A model generated the notes under the pieces. That model was not told the DNA's origin and did no database searches. It was given only the letters and a program-made list of their open reading frames with translations. A stretch of DNA of 57,954 nucleotides from an uncultured Eggerthellaceae bacterium (lineage in GTDB: Bacteria; Actinomycetota; Coriobacteriia; Coriobacteriales; Eggerthellaceae), in assembly GCA_947564425.1 (NCBI GenBank), contig CANOBU010000003.1, forward strand, positions 1 to 57,954. The letters run 5' to 3'. This document shows positions 40,606-50,792 of this stretch, in pieces (the stretch's first letter is position 1; each line of letters starts with the position of its first letter). Both the position numbers and the translations under genes were made by a program.

Positions 40606-42096
40606 ATGGCGGATTACGTGATAGCCCTGGACGAGGGCACCACCTCGGCCCGCAGCGTGCTCATCGACCGCGCGGGCAGGGCGGTTGCCTCGGCCCAGCG
40701 CGAGTTCGAGCAGCTGTACCCCCATCCCGGATGGGTCGAGCACGACCCCCAGGAGATCCTCTCGGCCCAGCTGGGCACCATGACGGAGCTGCTGGTGGCC
40801 CACGGACTGGATGCCTCCGACATCCGCTGCATCGGCATAACCAACCAGCGCGAGACCACCGTGGTGTGGGACCGCGAGACGGGGCTGCCCATCTTCAATG
40901 CCATCGTGTGGCAGTGCCGGCGCACGGCCCCCATGGTGGACGCCCTGTGCAGCGACCCCGACGTGCGCCAGGCCATCGTGGAGAAGACGGGCCTGGTGCC
41001 CGATGCCTACTTCTCGGCCAGCAAGATCAAGTGGATCCTGGACAACGTCCCCGGCGTCCGGGCGCGGGCCGAGGCGGGGCAGCTGGCCTTCGGCACCGTC
41101 GATTCATGGCTCATCTGGTCCCTTACCGGCGGGAAGGTGCATGCGACGGATTTCACCAATGCCAGCCGCACCATGCTGTTCGACATCCATACCCTGGAAT
41201 GGGACCCCTGGCTGTGCGGGCTCTTCGACATCCCCCTGGGCATGCTGCCCGAGGTGCGCCCCTCCTCGGGGGATTTCGGCATCACGCAGCGCGACGGCAT
41301 CATGGAAGGCATCCCCATAACGGGCGTGGCCGGCGACCAGCAGAGCGCCCTGTTCGGCCAATGCTGCTTCGAGCCCGGCCAGGCCAAGAACACCTACGGC
41401 ACCGGCTGCTTCCTGCTGATGAACACCGGCGGCGATGCCCCGCGGTCGCGAAACGGATTGGTCACCACCATAGCCGCCACGGCTCCGGGATGCCCGGTGG
41501 AATATGCGCTGGAGGGAAGCGTGTTCATGGGCGGCGCCCTGATCCAGTGGGTGCGCGACGGCCTGGGGCTCATCGCCAGCGCCGAGGAATCCGAGGCCCT
41601 GGCCCAGTCGGTGGACAGCTGCAACGGCGTGTACGTGGTGCCCGCCTTCACCGGGCTGGGGGCGCCCTATTGGGACGCCGAGGCCCGGGGCGCCATCTAC
41701 GGCCTTACCCGGGGCACCGGGGCCGCCCATATCGTGCGGGCGGCGCTGGAGGCCCTGGCCTTCCAGGTGTACGACCTGGTGGAGGCCATGGAGGCCGATG
41801 CGGGCCTGCCCCTGAAGGTGCTCAACGTCGACGGCGGGGCCTCGTCGAACGGCTTCCTGATGCAGTTCCAGAGCGATATCCTGTGCAAGCCGCTGCGGCG
41901 CCCCCAGAACATCGAGACCACGGCCCTGGGCGCGGCCTTCCTGGCCGGCTTGGCCAGCGGGTTCTGGGATTCCCTCGACGACCTGCGGGCCCTGCGGGCC
42001 GGCGATACCATATACCTGCCCGAATCGAACGACGAGCGCCTGCTGGCCCGCCTGGAGGGCTGGCGGACGGCCATCCGCCGCACCCGCATCCGCTAA
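40606..42096 (+). CDS. glpK: Glycerol kinase
   Basis: A 496-residue FGGY-family kinase. ALDEGTTSARSVLID is the phosphate-1 loop, CIGITNQRETTVVWDRETG the substrate-binding region, and GTGCFLLMNTG the ATP-binding segment. It makes sn-glycerol 3-phosphate from glycerol and ATP, feeding lipid synthesis or glycolysis. The start ATG 40606 follows TAGGAG, eight bases after the hydrolase stop. Long inverted repeat 3 follows 14 bases after its stop. No glpF or glpD is visible nearby. Confidence 0.96.
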   Translation: MADYVIALDEGTTSARSVLIDRAGRAVASAQREFEQLYPHPGWVEHDPQEILSAQLGTMTELLVAHGLDASDIRCIGITNQRETTVVWDRETGLPIFNAIVWQCRRTAPMVDALCSDPDVRQAIVEKTGLVPDAYFSASKIKWILDNVPGVRARAEAGQLAFGTVDSWLIWSLTGGKVHATDFTNASRTMLFDIHTLEWDPWLCGLFDIPLGMLPEVRPSSGDFGITQRDGIMEGIPITGVAGDQQSALFGQCCFEPGQAKNTYGTGCFLLMNTGGDAPRSRNGLVTTIAATAPGCPVEYALEGSVFMGGALIQWVRDGLGLIASAEESEALAQSVDSCNGVYVVPAFTGLGAPYWDAEARGAIYGLTRGTGAAHIVRAALEALAFQVYDLVEAMEADAGLPLKVLNVDGGASSNGFLMQFQSDILCKPLRRPQNIETTALGAAFLAGLASGFWDSLDDLRALRAGDTIYLPESNDERLLARLEGWRTAIRRTRIR

Positions 42097-42110
42097 GCCC
42101 GCTGCGGCGG

Positions 42111-42221
42111 GGTCGGGCGTTCAGCGGGGCACCGGGAGCATCCGGTCGCTCAGGCAGTCCTCGCCTGCGGCTGCGGAACTCGCTTTGCGGATGCCCCCGG
42201 CGCCCCGCCGAACGCCCGGCC
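42111..42221. repeat. Long inverted repeat 3, after glpK
   Basis: Left arm 42111-42144 and right arm 42188-42221 are inverted copies with 30 of 34 positions matching, core GCGGGGCACCGGGAGC. The loop is 43 bases. Three of the four mismatches become G-U pairs in minus-strand RNA. It lies between glpK and rpiB on the same strand. Confidence 0.7.
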
Positions 42222-42268
42222 CGTCCTCTGTTCACCGTCCGCTGCCACCCACGCCGCCTGCGGTTTTT

Positions 42269-42276
42269 GCTATATT
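42269..42276 (+). promoter_or_regulatory. Extended -10 element for rpiB
   Basis: TATATT at 42271-42276, with TG two bases upstream (TGCTATATT), fits an extended -10 promoter. The start codon at 42328 is about 45 bases downstream. No -35 is convincing. Confidence 0.45.
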
Positions 42277-42327
42277 GGAACCCTGTAGACGCAAGGGCCT
42301 TTCCGGCCGCCGATGAAGGAGCGCACC

Positions 42328-42768
42328 GTGAGGATAGCCATCGCCAGCGACCATGCCGGTTTCCAGGAGAAGGGGCTTCTGGCCGCGTACCTGCGGGATG
42401 CCGGCCACGAGGTGGCCGACCTGGGCCCCGATAGCGACGACCGGGTGGATTACCCCGACTACGCCCAGAAGGTGGCCCGGGCCGTGGCCGCGGGGGAAGC
42501 CGAGCGCGGGGTGCTGGTGTGCGGTACGGGCATAGGCATGGCCATCGCCGCCAACAAGGTGCCGGGCATCCGGGCCGCCAATGTGACCGACCCGGAGTTC
42601 GCCGCCCTGGCCCGCGAGCACAACGACGCCAACGTCATAACGCTTTCGGGGCGCTTCGTCAGCGACGAGCAGAACCGCGCCATCGTCGACGCATTCCTGG
42701 CCACCGGCTTCGGCGGGGGGCGCCACGAGGGACGCGTTCAGAAGATCATGGCGCTGGAAGGGCGCTAG
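42328..42768 (+). CDS. rpiB: Ribose-5-phosphate isomerase B
   Basis: A 146-residue RpiB/LacA-family enzyme: IAIASDHAGFQEK near the start, the catalytic cysteine in GVLVCGTGIGMAIAANK, and the RAANVTDPEFAALAREHNDANVITLSGR block. It interconverts ribose and ribulose 5-phosphates. GTG 42328 is preferred because AAGGAG lies seven bases upstream; the ATG at 42313 adds five residues and has no ribosome site. The deaminase gene follows after nine bases in the same operon. Confidence 0.92.
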   Translation: MRIAIASDHAGFQEKGLLAAYLRDAGHEVADLGPDSDDRVDYPDYAQKVARAVAAGEAERGVLVCGTGIGMAIAANKVPGIRAANVTDPEFAALAREHNDANVITLSGRFVSDEQNRAIVDAFLATGFGGGRHEGRVQKIMALEGR

Positions 42769-42777
42769 GAGGGGAAG

Positions 42778-43224
42778 ATGACCGATACCAGACCATCGTG
42801 GGACGAGTACTTCGCGGCATTGGCCGACCAGGTGTCCACGCGCACCACCTGCGTGCGCCGGGCCGTGGGCGCCGTCATCGTGAAGGATAACCGCATACTG
42901 GCCACGGGCTACAACGGCGTGCCCATGGGCATGGAGCACTGCGGCAAGGCAGGCTGCCTGCGCGAGAAGATGGGCGTCCCCTCCGGCGAGCGCCAGGAGA
43001 TATGCCGCGGCCTGCATGCCGAGCAGAACGCCATCATACAGGCGGCCCGCTACGGCATCGACATCAACGGGGCCAAGATCTACATAACCACCCAGCCCTG
43101 TATAACCTGCGCGAAGATGCTCATAAACGCGGGCATCTCCGAGATAATCTACGCCAATCCCTACCCGGACGAGCTGTCGTTGGGCATGCTCGAGGAGGCC
43201 GGCGTGCCCTTCCGCACCCTCTAG
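42778..43224 (+). CDS. Deoxycytidylate deaminase family protein
   Basis: A 148-residue zinc-dependent deaminase. The zinc site is [14 protein letters not shown] (HAE motif) plus [12 protein letters not shown] (PCxxC), with the conserved [19 protein letters not shown] start. Such enzymes turn dCMP into dUMP for thymidylate synthesis; close relatives (ComEB) act in DNA uptake. The start follows GGAGGGGAAG. It comes directly after rpiB and before the atp operon, which has its own promoter. Confidence 0.88.
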   Translation: MTDTRPSWDEYFAALADQVSTRTTCVRRAVGAVIVKDNRILATGYNGVPMGMEHCGKAGCLREKMGVPSGERQEICRGLHAEQNAIIQAARYGIDINGAKIYITTQPCITCAKMLINAGISEIIYANPYPDELSLGMLEEAGVPFRTL

Positions 43225-43341
43225 CCGTTCACCCGGGAAATCGCTCTTCCATCGCCGGCTTTCACCGATTCGTTATCCGTCCGTTATCATAATCTCGGTT
43301 TGTTACGGGTGCGGAAGCACGGGAACCGACGGAAGTTCAGG

Positions 43342-43620
43342 ATGGTTGTTGCGATAGTCTTGGGAGCGGTTGTGGGCTTGGCTGCCTTCCTTCCCCTTAC
43401 CTGGGGGATGAGGCTCGCCCGCAATGCGACGCCCACCAGCAACATCGGCCATGCGGGGGGATTGCTCCTCGGCGTCCTGGGCTCCTTCGCCATCCTGGCG
43501 GTGGCCTTGGTCATCTGCCTGGTCGCCTTCCGCGACATGACATTGCCGTTTGCAATCGCAATGGCTGCCGGCCTGGTGGTTGCGGCCGTTGTGTTCGGCG
43601 TGACTAAGCAGTTGCGCTGA
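43342..43620 (+). CDS. atpI: AtpI-like small membrane protein heading the atp operon
   Basis: A 92-residue protein with three transmembrane segments (residues 1-24, 38-62, 66-88), placed just before atpB. By position and size it resembles AtpI, a chaperone or Mg-binding helper in c-ring assembly, but the sequence is divergent. GGAAG ends six bases before ATG 43342. In-frame GTG 43309 and TTG 43300 would add 11 to 14 basic residues; a -10-like TTATCA at 43284-43289 would place transcription near the TTG. The upstream gene ends 117 bases away. Confidence 0.6.
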   Translation: MVVAIVLGAVVGLAAFLPLTWGMRLARNATPTSNIGHAGGLLLGVLGSFAILAVALVICLVAFRDMTLPFAIAMAAGLVVAAVVFGVTKQLR

Positions 43621-43640
43621 GGAGTGAAAGGGAGCAGCAA

Positions 43641-44432
43641 GTGGATCCTTTGGCATTGGTAAACGAGCTCGTGGGCCATCTGCAGGCATCGTTCGATCCT
43701 GCGTTCGTCTTCGAGTTCGGCGATTCGGGAATCGGCATGACCCAGTACGTGCTGTGGATGTTCATCGCCCTGGCGATAACGCTCATCATCGTACTGGTCG
43801 CGGGCCGTCGGCTCACCGTGGTGCCCAACAGCAAGTTCATCAACATGGTGGAGTACGGCTACCAGTTCGTGCGCAAGGACATGGGCGAGGGCGTCATCGG
43901 CCACGGCTACAAGAAGCATGTGCCGCTGCTGGCCACGCTGTTCTTCTTCATCCTCATCTCGAATGTGATCGGCCTCATCCCCGGCTGCAAGACGCCCACC
44001 GGCGCCCTGTCCATCACCTGGGCCCTGTCGGTGGTCTCGTTCGTTTACTTCAACTACTGGGGCATCAAGACCCACGGCGGCTGGGGCTACATCAAGTCCA
44101 TCGCCCCCTCGGGCCTGCCGGCTCCCATGGTGCCCATCATCTGGTTCTTCGAGTTCGTGTCGCTGGTCATCCGCGTGCTCACGCTGGCCGTGCGACTCTA
44201 CGGCAACATGTTCGCCGGCCATATGGCCCTGGGCATCTTCGCCCTTATGGCGTCGTGCTTCCTTACGTCTGTGATCAACGGGGCCACCGTGCTGTTCGGC
44301 GGCATCTCGCTGGTGTGGCTGATCTTCCTGGTGGCCATGTACGCTCTGGAATGCCTGGTGGCGTTCCTGCAGGCCTACGTGTTCACCATATTGTCGGCTG
44401 TGTACATACAGCTGGCCACCTCTTCCCACTAG
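43641..44432 (+). CDS. atpB: ATP synthase F0 subunit a
   Basis: A 263-residue membrane protein of the a subunit, which forms the proton half-channels. It has the family pattern VIGLIPGCKTPTGALSITWAL, the essential arginine in VIRVLTLAVRLYGNMFAGHM, and five or six helices. GTG 43641 follows GGGAGCAGC. A two-tier hairpin at 44433-44459, starting directly after its stop, and a 130-base gap separate it from atpE. It heads the order a-c-b-delta-alpha-gamma-beta-epsilon. Confidence 0.94.
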   Translation: MDPLALVNELVGHLQASFDPAFVFEFGDSGIGMTQYVLWMFIALAITLIIVLVAGRRLTVVPNSKFINMVEYGYQFVRKDMGEGVIGHGYKKHVPLLATLFFFILISNVIGLIPGCKTPTGALSITWALSVVSFVYFNYWGIKTHGGWGYIKSIAPSGLPAPMVPIIWFFEFVSLVIRVLTLAVRLYGNMFAGHMALGIFALMASCFLTSVINGATVLFGGISLVWLIFLVAMYALECLVAFLQAYVFTILSAVYIQLATSSH

Positions 44433-44459
44433 GGGCGGGCGGCTTCGGGCCGCAAGCCC
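44433..44459 (+). promoter_or_regulatory. Hairpin between atpB and atpE
   Basis: GGGC (44433-44436) pairs with GCCC (44456-44459), and GCGGC (44439-44443) with GCCGC (44449-44453) around TTCGG. With no U-tract it is unlikely to terminate. It may mark a processing or stability boundary in the messenger upstream of the highly needed c subunit. Confidence 0.45.
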
Positions 44460-44562
44460 TGGGAAGGCTCATCTTGGTTTCATCGGTTGGTTCCACGGCC
44501 GAGAAGCATAGTAAAACCGGGTGTCTCTTGCACGAATGGCAGAGACGGCAAAGGAGGAAATC

Positions 44563-44781
44563 GTGGAGACAATCTTTATTATCAACGCCTTGAAGTTGGT
44601 CGGCTACGGCTGCGCAGCCATCGGCCCTGGCATCGGCATCGGCATCGCCTGCCACGGCTGCTGCACCGGCAGCGCCCGTCAGCCCGAGCTGGCCGGCCGC
44701 CTGTTCACCAACTTCATCATCGCTGCCGCTCTGGCCGAGGCCCTGGCCCTGCTGGGCTTCGTGCTCGCGTTCATCCTGTAG
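44563..44781 (+). CDS. atpE: ATP synthase F0 subunit c
   Basis: A 72-residue two-helix hairpin. Helix 1 (about 8-35) contains the glycine run GPGIGIGIA that packs the c-ring, and the loop ARQPE is canonical. Helix 2 (about 47-72) has the ion-binding carboxylate E59 in AAALAEALALLGF; the surrounding residues lack the Q and S/T ligands of sodium-coupled rings, so protons are the likely ion. Helix 1 ends in an unusual CHGCCTG. GTG 44563 sits seven bases after AAAGGAGG; the upstream ATG codons (44521, 44536) add a non-conserved leader. Confidence 0.92.
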   Translation: METIFIINALKLVGYGCAAIGPGIGIGIACHGCCTGSARQPELAGRLFTNFIIAAALAEALALLGFVLAFIL

Positions 44782-44830
44782 CTTCCCAAGTCGTTGAGAA
44801 TATTTCACAAGGCTTGAAGGAGGTTACTCA

Positions 44831-45442
44831 GTGAACACTAGAGCGAAAAAAGCCGCTGCTTGGGCGTCGGGCATCGCTGCCAGCGCCGCAAGCATGTCGT
44901 GTGCTTTCCCTGTGCTCGCGTTCGCGGAGGGGAAGGAGGGCGTCGCTGCGATCCTGCCGGACCCGGTGGAGTTCGTGCCGATGCTGATCGCCTTCATCAT
45001 CCTGGTCGTTATCCTTTACAAAGCCGGCTGGCCCAAGTTCGAGGCCATGCTGGAGAAGCGTGAGAAGACCATCGCCGAGGCCCTGCAGAAATCCGAGGAG
45101 GCGCGCATCGAAGCCGAGCGCACCTTGGCGGAATACCAGAAGCAGCTGGCCGATGCGAAGGCCCAGGCCGCTACCATCGTCGCCGAGGCGAAGGAGACGG
45201 GCGAGGCGGTCCGCGCCGACATAACGAAGCAGGCCCAAGAGGAATCCGCGGCCATGATCGAGAAGGCCCGCAACGCCATCGAGGCGGAGAAGCAGCTCGC
45301 CATGAACGAGCTGAAGAACTCCGTCGCCGACCTTTCCATCGACGTTGCTTCCCGCCTGGTGCTGAAGGATATGGACGATGCCGAGCACCGCAAGATCATC
45401 GAGCGCTATATCGACGAGGCGGGCAGTTTCAATGGCAACTAA
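44831..45442 (+). CDS. atpF: ATP synthase F0 subunit b with N-terminal signal-like extension
   Basis: A 203-residue peripheral-stalk subunit. The true b-subunit part begins at about residue 45: a transmembrane helix (VPMLIAFIILVVILYKAGWP), then a long charged coiled coil (EKREKTIAEALQKSEEARIEAERTL...). The first 35 residues form an extra basic-hydrophobic stretch ending AFA, like a Sec signal peptide, found in some actinobacterial b subunits. It starts at GTG 44831 behind GGAGG. The delta gene overlaps its end by 11 bases. Confidence 0.92.
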   Translation: MNTRAKKAAAWASGIAASAASMSCAFPVLAFAEGKEGVAAILPDPVEFVPMLIAFIILVVILYKAGWPKFEAMLEKREKTIAEALQKSEEARIEAERTLAEYQKQLADAKAQAATIVAEAKETGEAVRADITKQAQEESAAMIEKARNAIEAEKQLAMNELKNSVADLSIDVASRLVLKDMDDAEHRKIIERYIDEAGSFNGN

Positions 45443-45989
45443 TCGCCTGATCGTACAAGAACAGATCGCGACCTATGCGAAGCTCCTGTTCGAGGCGGCC
45501 CTGAACGACGGCGGCTCCGATGGCGTGCTGCTCACCTGCATCCAGGGCAAGCAGATCGCCGCGGCCATCCACGGCAACGCCGAGTTCGATGCGGCGCTGA
45601 AGGATCCGGGCTACACGGCCGTGCAGAAGGCCGAGCTCATCCGGGGCGTCTTCGCCGATGCCTCTCCGGCGCTGGTGAACACGCTGGCCGTCATGGCCGA
45701 GCGCGGCGAGGTCGACTACCTCGGGCGCATCATGGAGCAGTTCGAGGCCCGTATGGCAGACGAGCTGGACATCGTCATAGTGGAGGTGGAGTCGGCCATT
45801 CAGCTGGATGACCACCTGCGCGATCTTATCAAGAAGAAGGCCGAGACCGAGCTGGGGAAGAAGGCCGTGCTCAGCGAGCGCGTCAACGAGTCCCTGCTGG
45901 GCGGCATAATCATGAGCACGAGGGGCGAGCGCATCGACGCGAGCCTCCTCACGCAGATCGAGAAGATCCGCGACGCTCTTCAGAGTTAA
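45432..45989 (+). CDS. atpH: ATP synthase F1 subunit delta
   Basis: A 185-residue delta subunit that links the peripheral stalk to the top of the alpha-beta head. It begins with the helical VQEQIATYAKLLFEAALNDGG and ends with the conserved LLGGIIMSTRGERIDASLLTQIEKIRDAL. Translation from ATG 45432 overlaps atpF by 11 bases. Earlier in-frame ATG 45378 lies in the atpF coding region and adds non-family residues. Confidence 0.92.
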   Translation: MATNRLIVQEQIATYAKLLFEAALNDGGSDGVLLTCIQGKQIAAAIHGNAEFDAALKDPGYTAVQKAELIRGVFADASPALVNTLAVMAERGEVDYLGRIMEQFEARMADELDIVIVEVESAIQLDDHLRDLIKKKAETELGKKAVLSERVNESLLGGIIMSTRGERIDASLLTQIEKIRDALQS

Positions 45990-46010
45990 TCGAAACGGAG
46001 GTGAATGCTA

Positions 46011-47576
<1,566 letters not shown>

Positions 47577-47587
47577 GGTAGGTAAGC

Positions 47588-48517
47588 ATGCCTAACCTTC
47601 ACGACATAGAAAGACGCATCAACTCCGTCACGTCGACGAAGCAGATCACGCGTACCATGGAAATGGTGGCTGCTGCGAAGATCCGCCGTGCAACCGAGCG
47701 CATGGAGCGCTCGCTGCCGTGGTCGGTTGCACTCTCCGACATGCTGATCTCCACTGCGCAGTATGCCCAGCTTTCCGACGATCCGCTGCTGAACGCCCAT
47801 GACGAAGTGAAGCGGTGCCTCATCGTGGTGGTTACATCCGACCGTGGTCTGGCCGGCGGCTTCAACAGCAATGCGCTGCGCGCCGCCGAGCGCTATATGG
47901 ACCAGAAGATCGCCGAGGGCAAGGAAGTCGAGATAATAGCCTGTGGGAAGAAGGCCTGCGGCTACTTCGAGTATCGGGGCATCACCCCGGTGCTCGAGGT
48001 GAAGGACCGCTCGGCCGATCCCACCTATGCCGAAGCTTCGCTTATCGCCGAGTACTGCCGCCAGCAATACGTTGCCGGCGAGCTGGATGAAGTGACGATG
48101 ATATTCAACCATGCGGTCAACGCGGGCGAGCAGCGCCTCATCTCCAAGCTGGTGCTGCCCATCCCCACGGCCAGCTTCGCCGAGCAGATCGGTCTCAAGC
48201 CCCGCGAGGAGGATATCTACTTCGACTTCCAGGAGCACATCGACGATTATCACGAAGGCGATATCGAGTTCGAGCCCGATACCGAGCAATGCCTCGATTA
48301 CCTTGAGGAGGCGTATCTGCGCACCGACGTGTACTTCGCCCTGGTGGACTCCGCTGCTGCCGAGCAGGGTGCCCGCCGTTCGGCGATGAAGTCGGCCACG
48401 GACAACGCCACCGAGATGATTGCAACGCTAACCAGGTTATACAACCGTGAACGTCAAAGCGCCATCACGACCGAGATCTCCGAGATCGTCGGCGGCGCAG
48501 CGGCTTTGGAGGAATAA
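47588..48517 (+). CDS. atpG: ATP synthase F1 subunit gamma
   Basis: A 309-residue central shaft subunit. It starts MPNLHDIERRINSVTSTKQITRTMEMVAA and ends in MKSATDNATEMIATLTRLYNRERQSAITTEISEIVGGAAAL, both hallmark helices of gamma; the middle VVVTSDRGLAGGFNSNALR is the conserved Rossmann-like part. It contains an acidic insertion around residues 205-245 (EEDIYFDFQEHIDDYHEGDIEFEP, given here as two fragments in the family numbering), longer than in most species. The stop abuts the atpD start. Confidence 0.95.
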   Translation: MPNLHDIERRINSVTSTKQITRTMEMVAAAKIRRATERMERSLPWSVALSDMLISTAQYAQLSDDPLLNAHDEVKRCLIVVVTSDRGLAGGFNSNALRAAERYMDQKIAEGKEVEIIACGKKACGYFEYRGITPVLEVKDRSADPTYAEASLIAEYCRQQYVAGELDEVTMIFNHAVNAGEQRLISKLVLPIPTASFAEQIGLKPREEDIYFDFQEHIDDYHEGDIEFEPDTEQCLDYLEEAYLRTDVYFALVDSAAAEQGARRSAMKSATDNATEMIATLTRLYNRERQSAITTEISEIVGGAAALEE

Positions 48518-49969
<1,452 letters not shown>

Positions 49970-49971
49970 CA

Positions 49972-50430
49972 ATGGCTGAGAGCTACCGCTGCGTGGTCGC
50001 CACCCCCACCCGCGAGCTGTTCGCGGGGGATGTCTACTACGCCAACGTGCCGGGCTACGATGGCCACTACGGCGTGCTGAAGGGCCACGAGAGCCTGGTG
50101 GCCACCAACCACCAGGGCGGCAAGCTGGTGCTGTGGCTCGACGAGGAGGGCAAGGAGACCAAGACCTTCCTTTTGCACATGGGCTGCACCCAGATGCTCC
50201 ATGACCATCTTGCGGTCCTGGGCCGTTTCGGCTGCGATGCCGATGCCATCGACGTGGATGAGGTGCGCGGGAAGGCCGAGAAGCTTTCCGCCCGCATCGA
50301 CGAGATGAAGGTCGAGGCCGAGGACAACGATGCCGTGAAAGCGGAGATCGATGCCGAGGAGATTCACCTCAGCTGGTACAAGGCGCAGATCGAATACGCC
50401 ACCACCGGCAAAGAGAGCTACAAGCAGTAA
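49972..50430 (+). CDS. atpC: ATP synthase F1 subunit epsilon
   Basis: A 152-residue epsilon subunit, slightly longer than usual (about 130-140). The N-terminal beta-sandwich shows RCVVATPTRELFAGDVYYANVPGYDGHYGVLKGHESLVA; the C-terminal helices (ARIDEMKVEAEDNDAVKAEIDAEE) form the inhibitory part that limits ATP hydrolysis. The ATG lies two bases after the atpD stop. An intrinsic terminator follows, closing the operon. Confidence 0.93.
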   Translation: MAESYRCVVATPTRELFAGDVYYANVPGYDGHYGVLKGHESLVATNHQGGKLVLWLDEEGKETKTFLLHMGCTQMLHDHLAVLGRFGCDADAIDVDEVRGKAEKLSARIDEMKVEAEDNDAVKAEIDAEEIHLSWYKAQIEYATTGKESYKQ

Positions 50431-50476
50431 CCCCGCGGCGCCGCCCCTGCCAGGCGGCCCCGTGCAAGACACCCTT

Positions 50477-50508
50477 GGAAAGGCCGCCCCTCCGCGGGCG
50501 GCCTTTCC
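50477..50508 (+). terminator. Intrinsic terminator of the atp operon
   Basis: GGAAAGGCCGCCC (50477-50489) pairs with GGGCGGCCTTTCC (50496-50508) around CTCCGC, followed by GTTTCC. A 13-base perfect stem. Confidence 0.8.
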
Positions 50509-50766
50509 GTTTCCCCATTCCCAGGGTATTTCGTTCACCACCTCTCCCGGTTCCTTTCGCTCTTCGGGAGAAGGCTTCCCGCTATCCTTTCTCGCTATCT
50601 GGGGAGAATGTCGCATTCGTGCCCTTAAATGGCAGCTGCCGTCAGATAACCATTCACGTGCGGGGTTCTTCCCCCCGAATCGCCGCTTAAAAGCCGCATT
50701 CGGTGCGCCAACTGGCAAAGGAGGTGTATTGAACCTCGCATTTCGCCCTCCATCTGGCATACGCTG
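50509..50766. other. Intergenic region with palindromic repeats
   Basis: No convincing gene lies here. It contains degenerate copies of the palindromic repeat (50612-50670 and a half copy near 50695-50735) before the intact copy at 50732-50792. Open frames across it only read the repeats. Confidence 0.55.
50612..50670. repeat. Palindromic repeat unit, degenerate copy
   Basis: CGCATTCGTG near 50612 faces CACGTGCGGGG near 50656, with TTAAATGGCA and TCAGATAA as the inner arms around GCTGCCG. The end is followed by TTCTTCC as in the other locus. Confidence 0.5.
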
Positions 50767-50792
50767 TCAGATGAGCCTTCGAATGCGGGATT
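50732..50792. repeat. Palindromic repeat unit, best copy at this locus
   Basis: Outer arms AACCTCGCATTTCG (50732-50745) and CGAATGCGGGATT (50780-50792). Inner arms CATCTGGCA (50751-50759) and TGTCAGATG (50765-50773) with a five-base loop. Arm lengths, bulges and loop size equal those of the copy at 7991-8051. Its right part forms the last codons of the membrane-protein gene on the minus strand. Confidence 0.8.

Noticed and set aside
46005-46010. ATG 46005 as the atpA start
   Set aside because: It overlaps the GGAGG ribosome site by only a two-base gap. GTG 46011 has correct spacing and the family N terminus.
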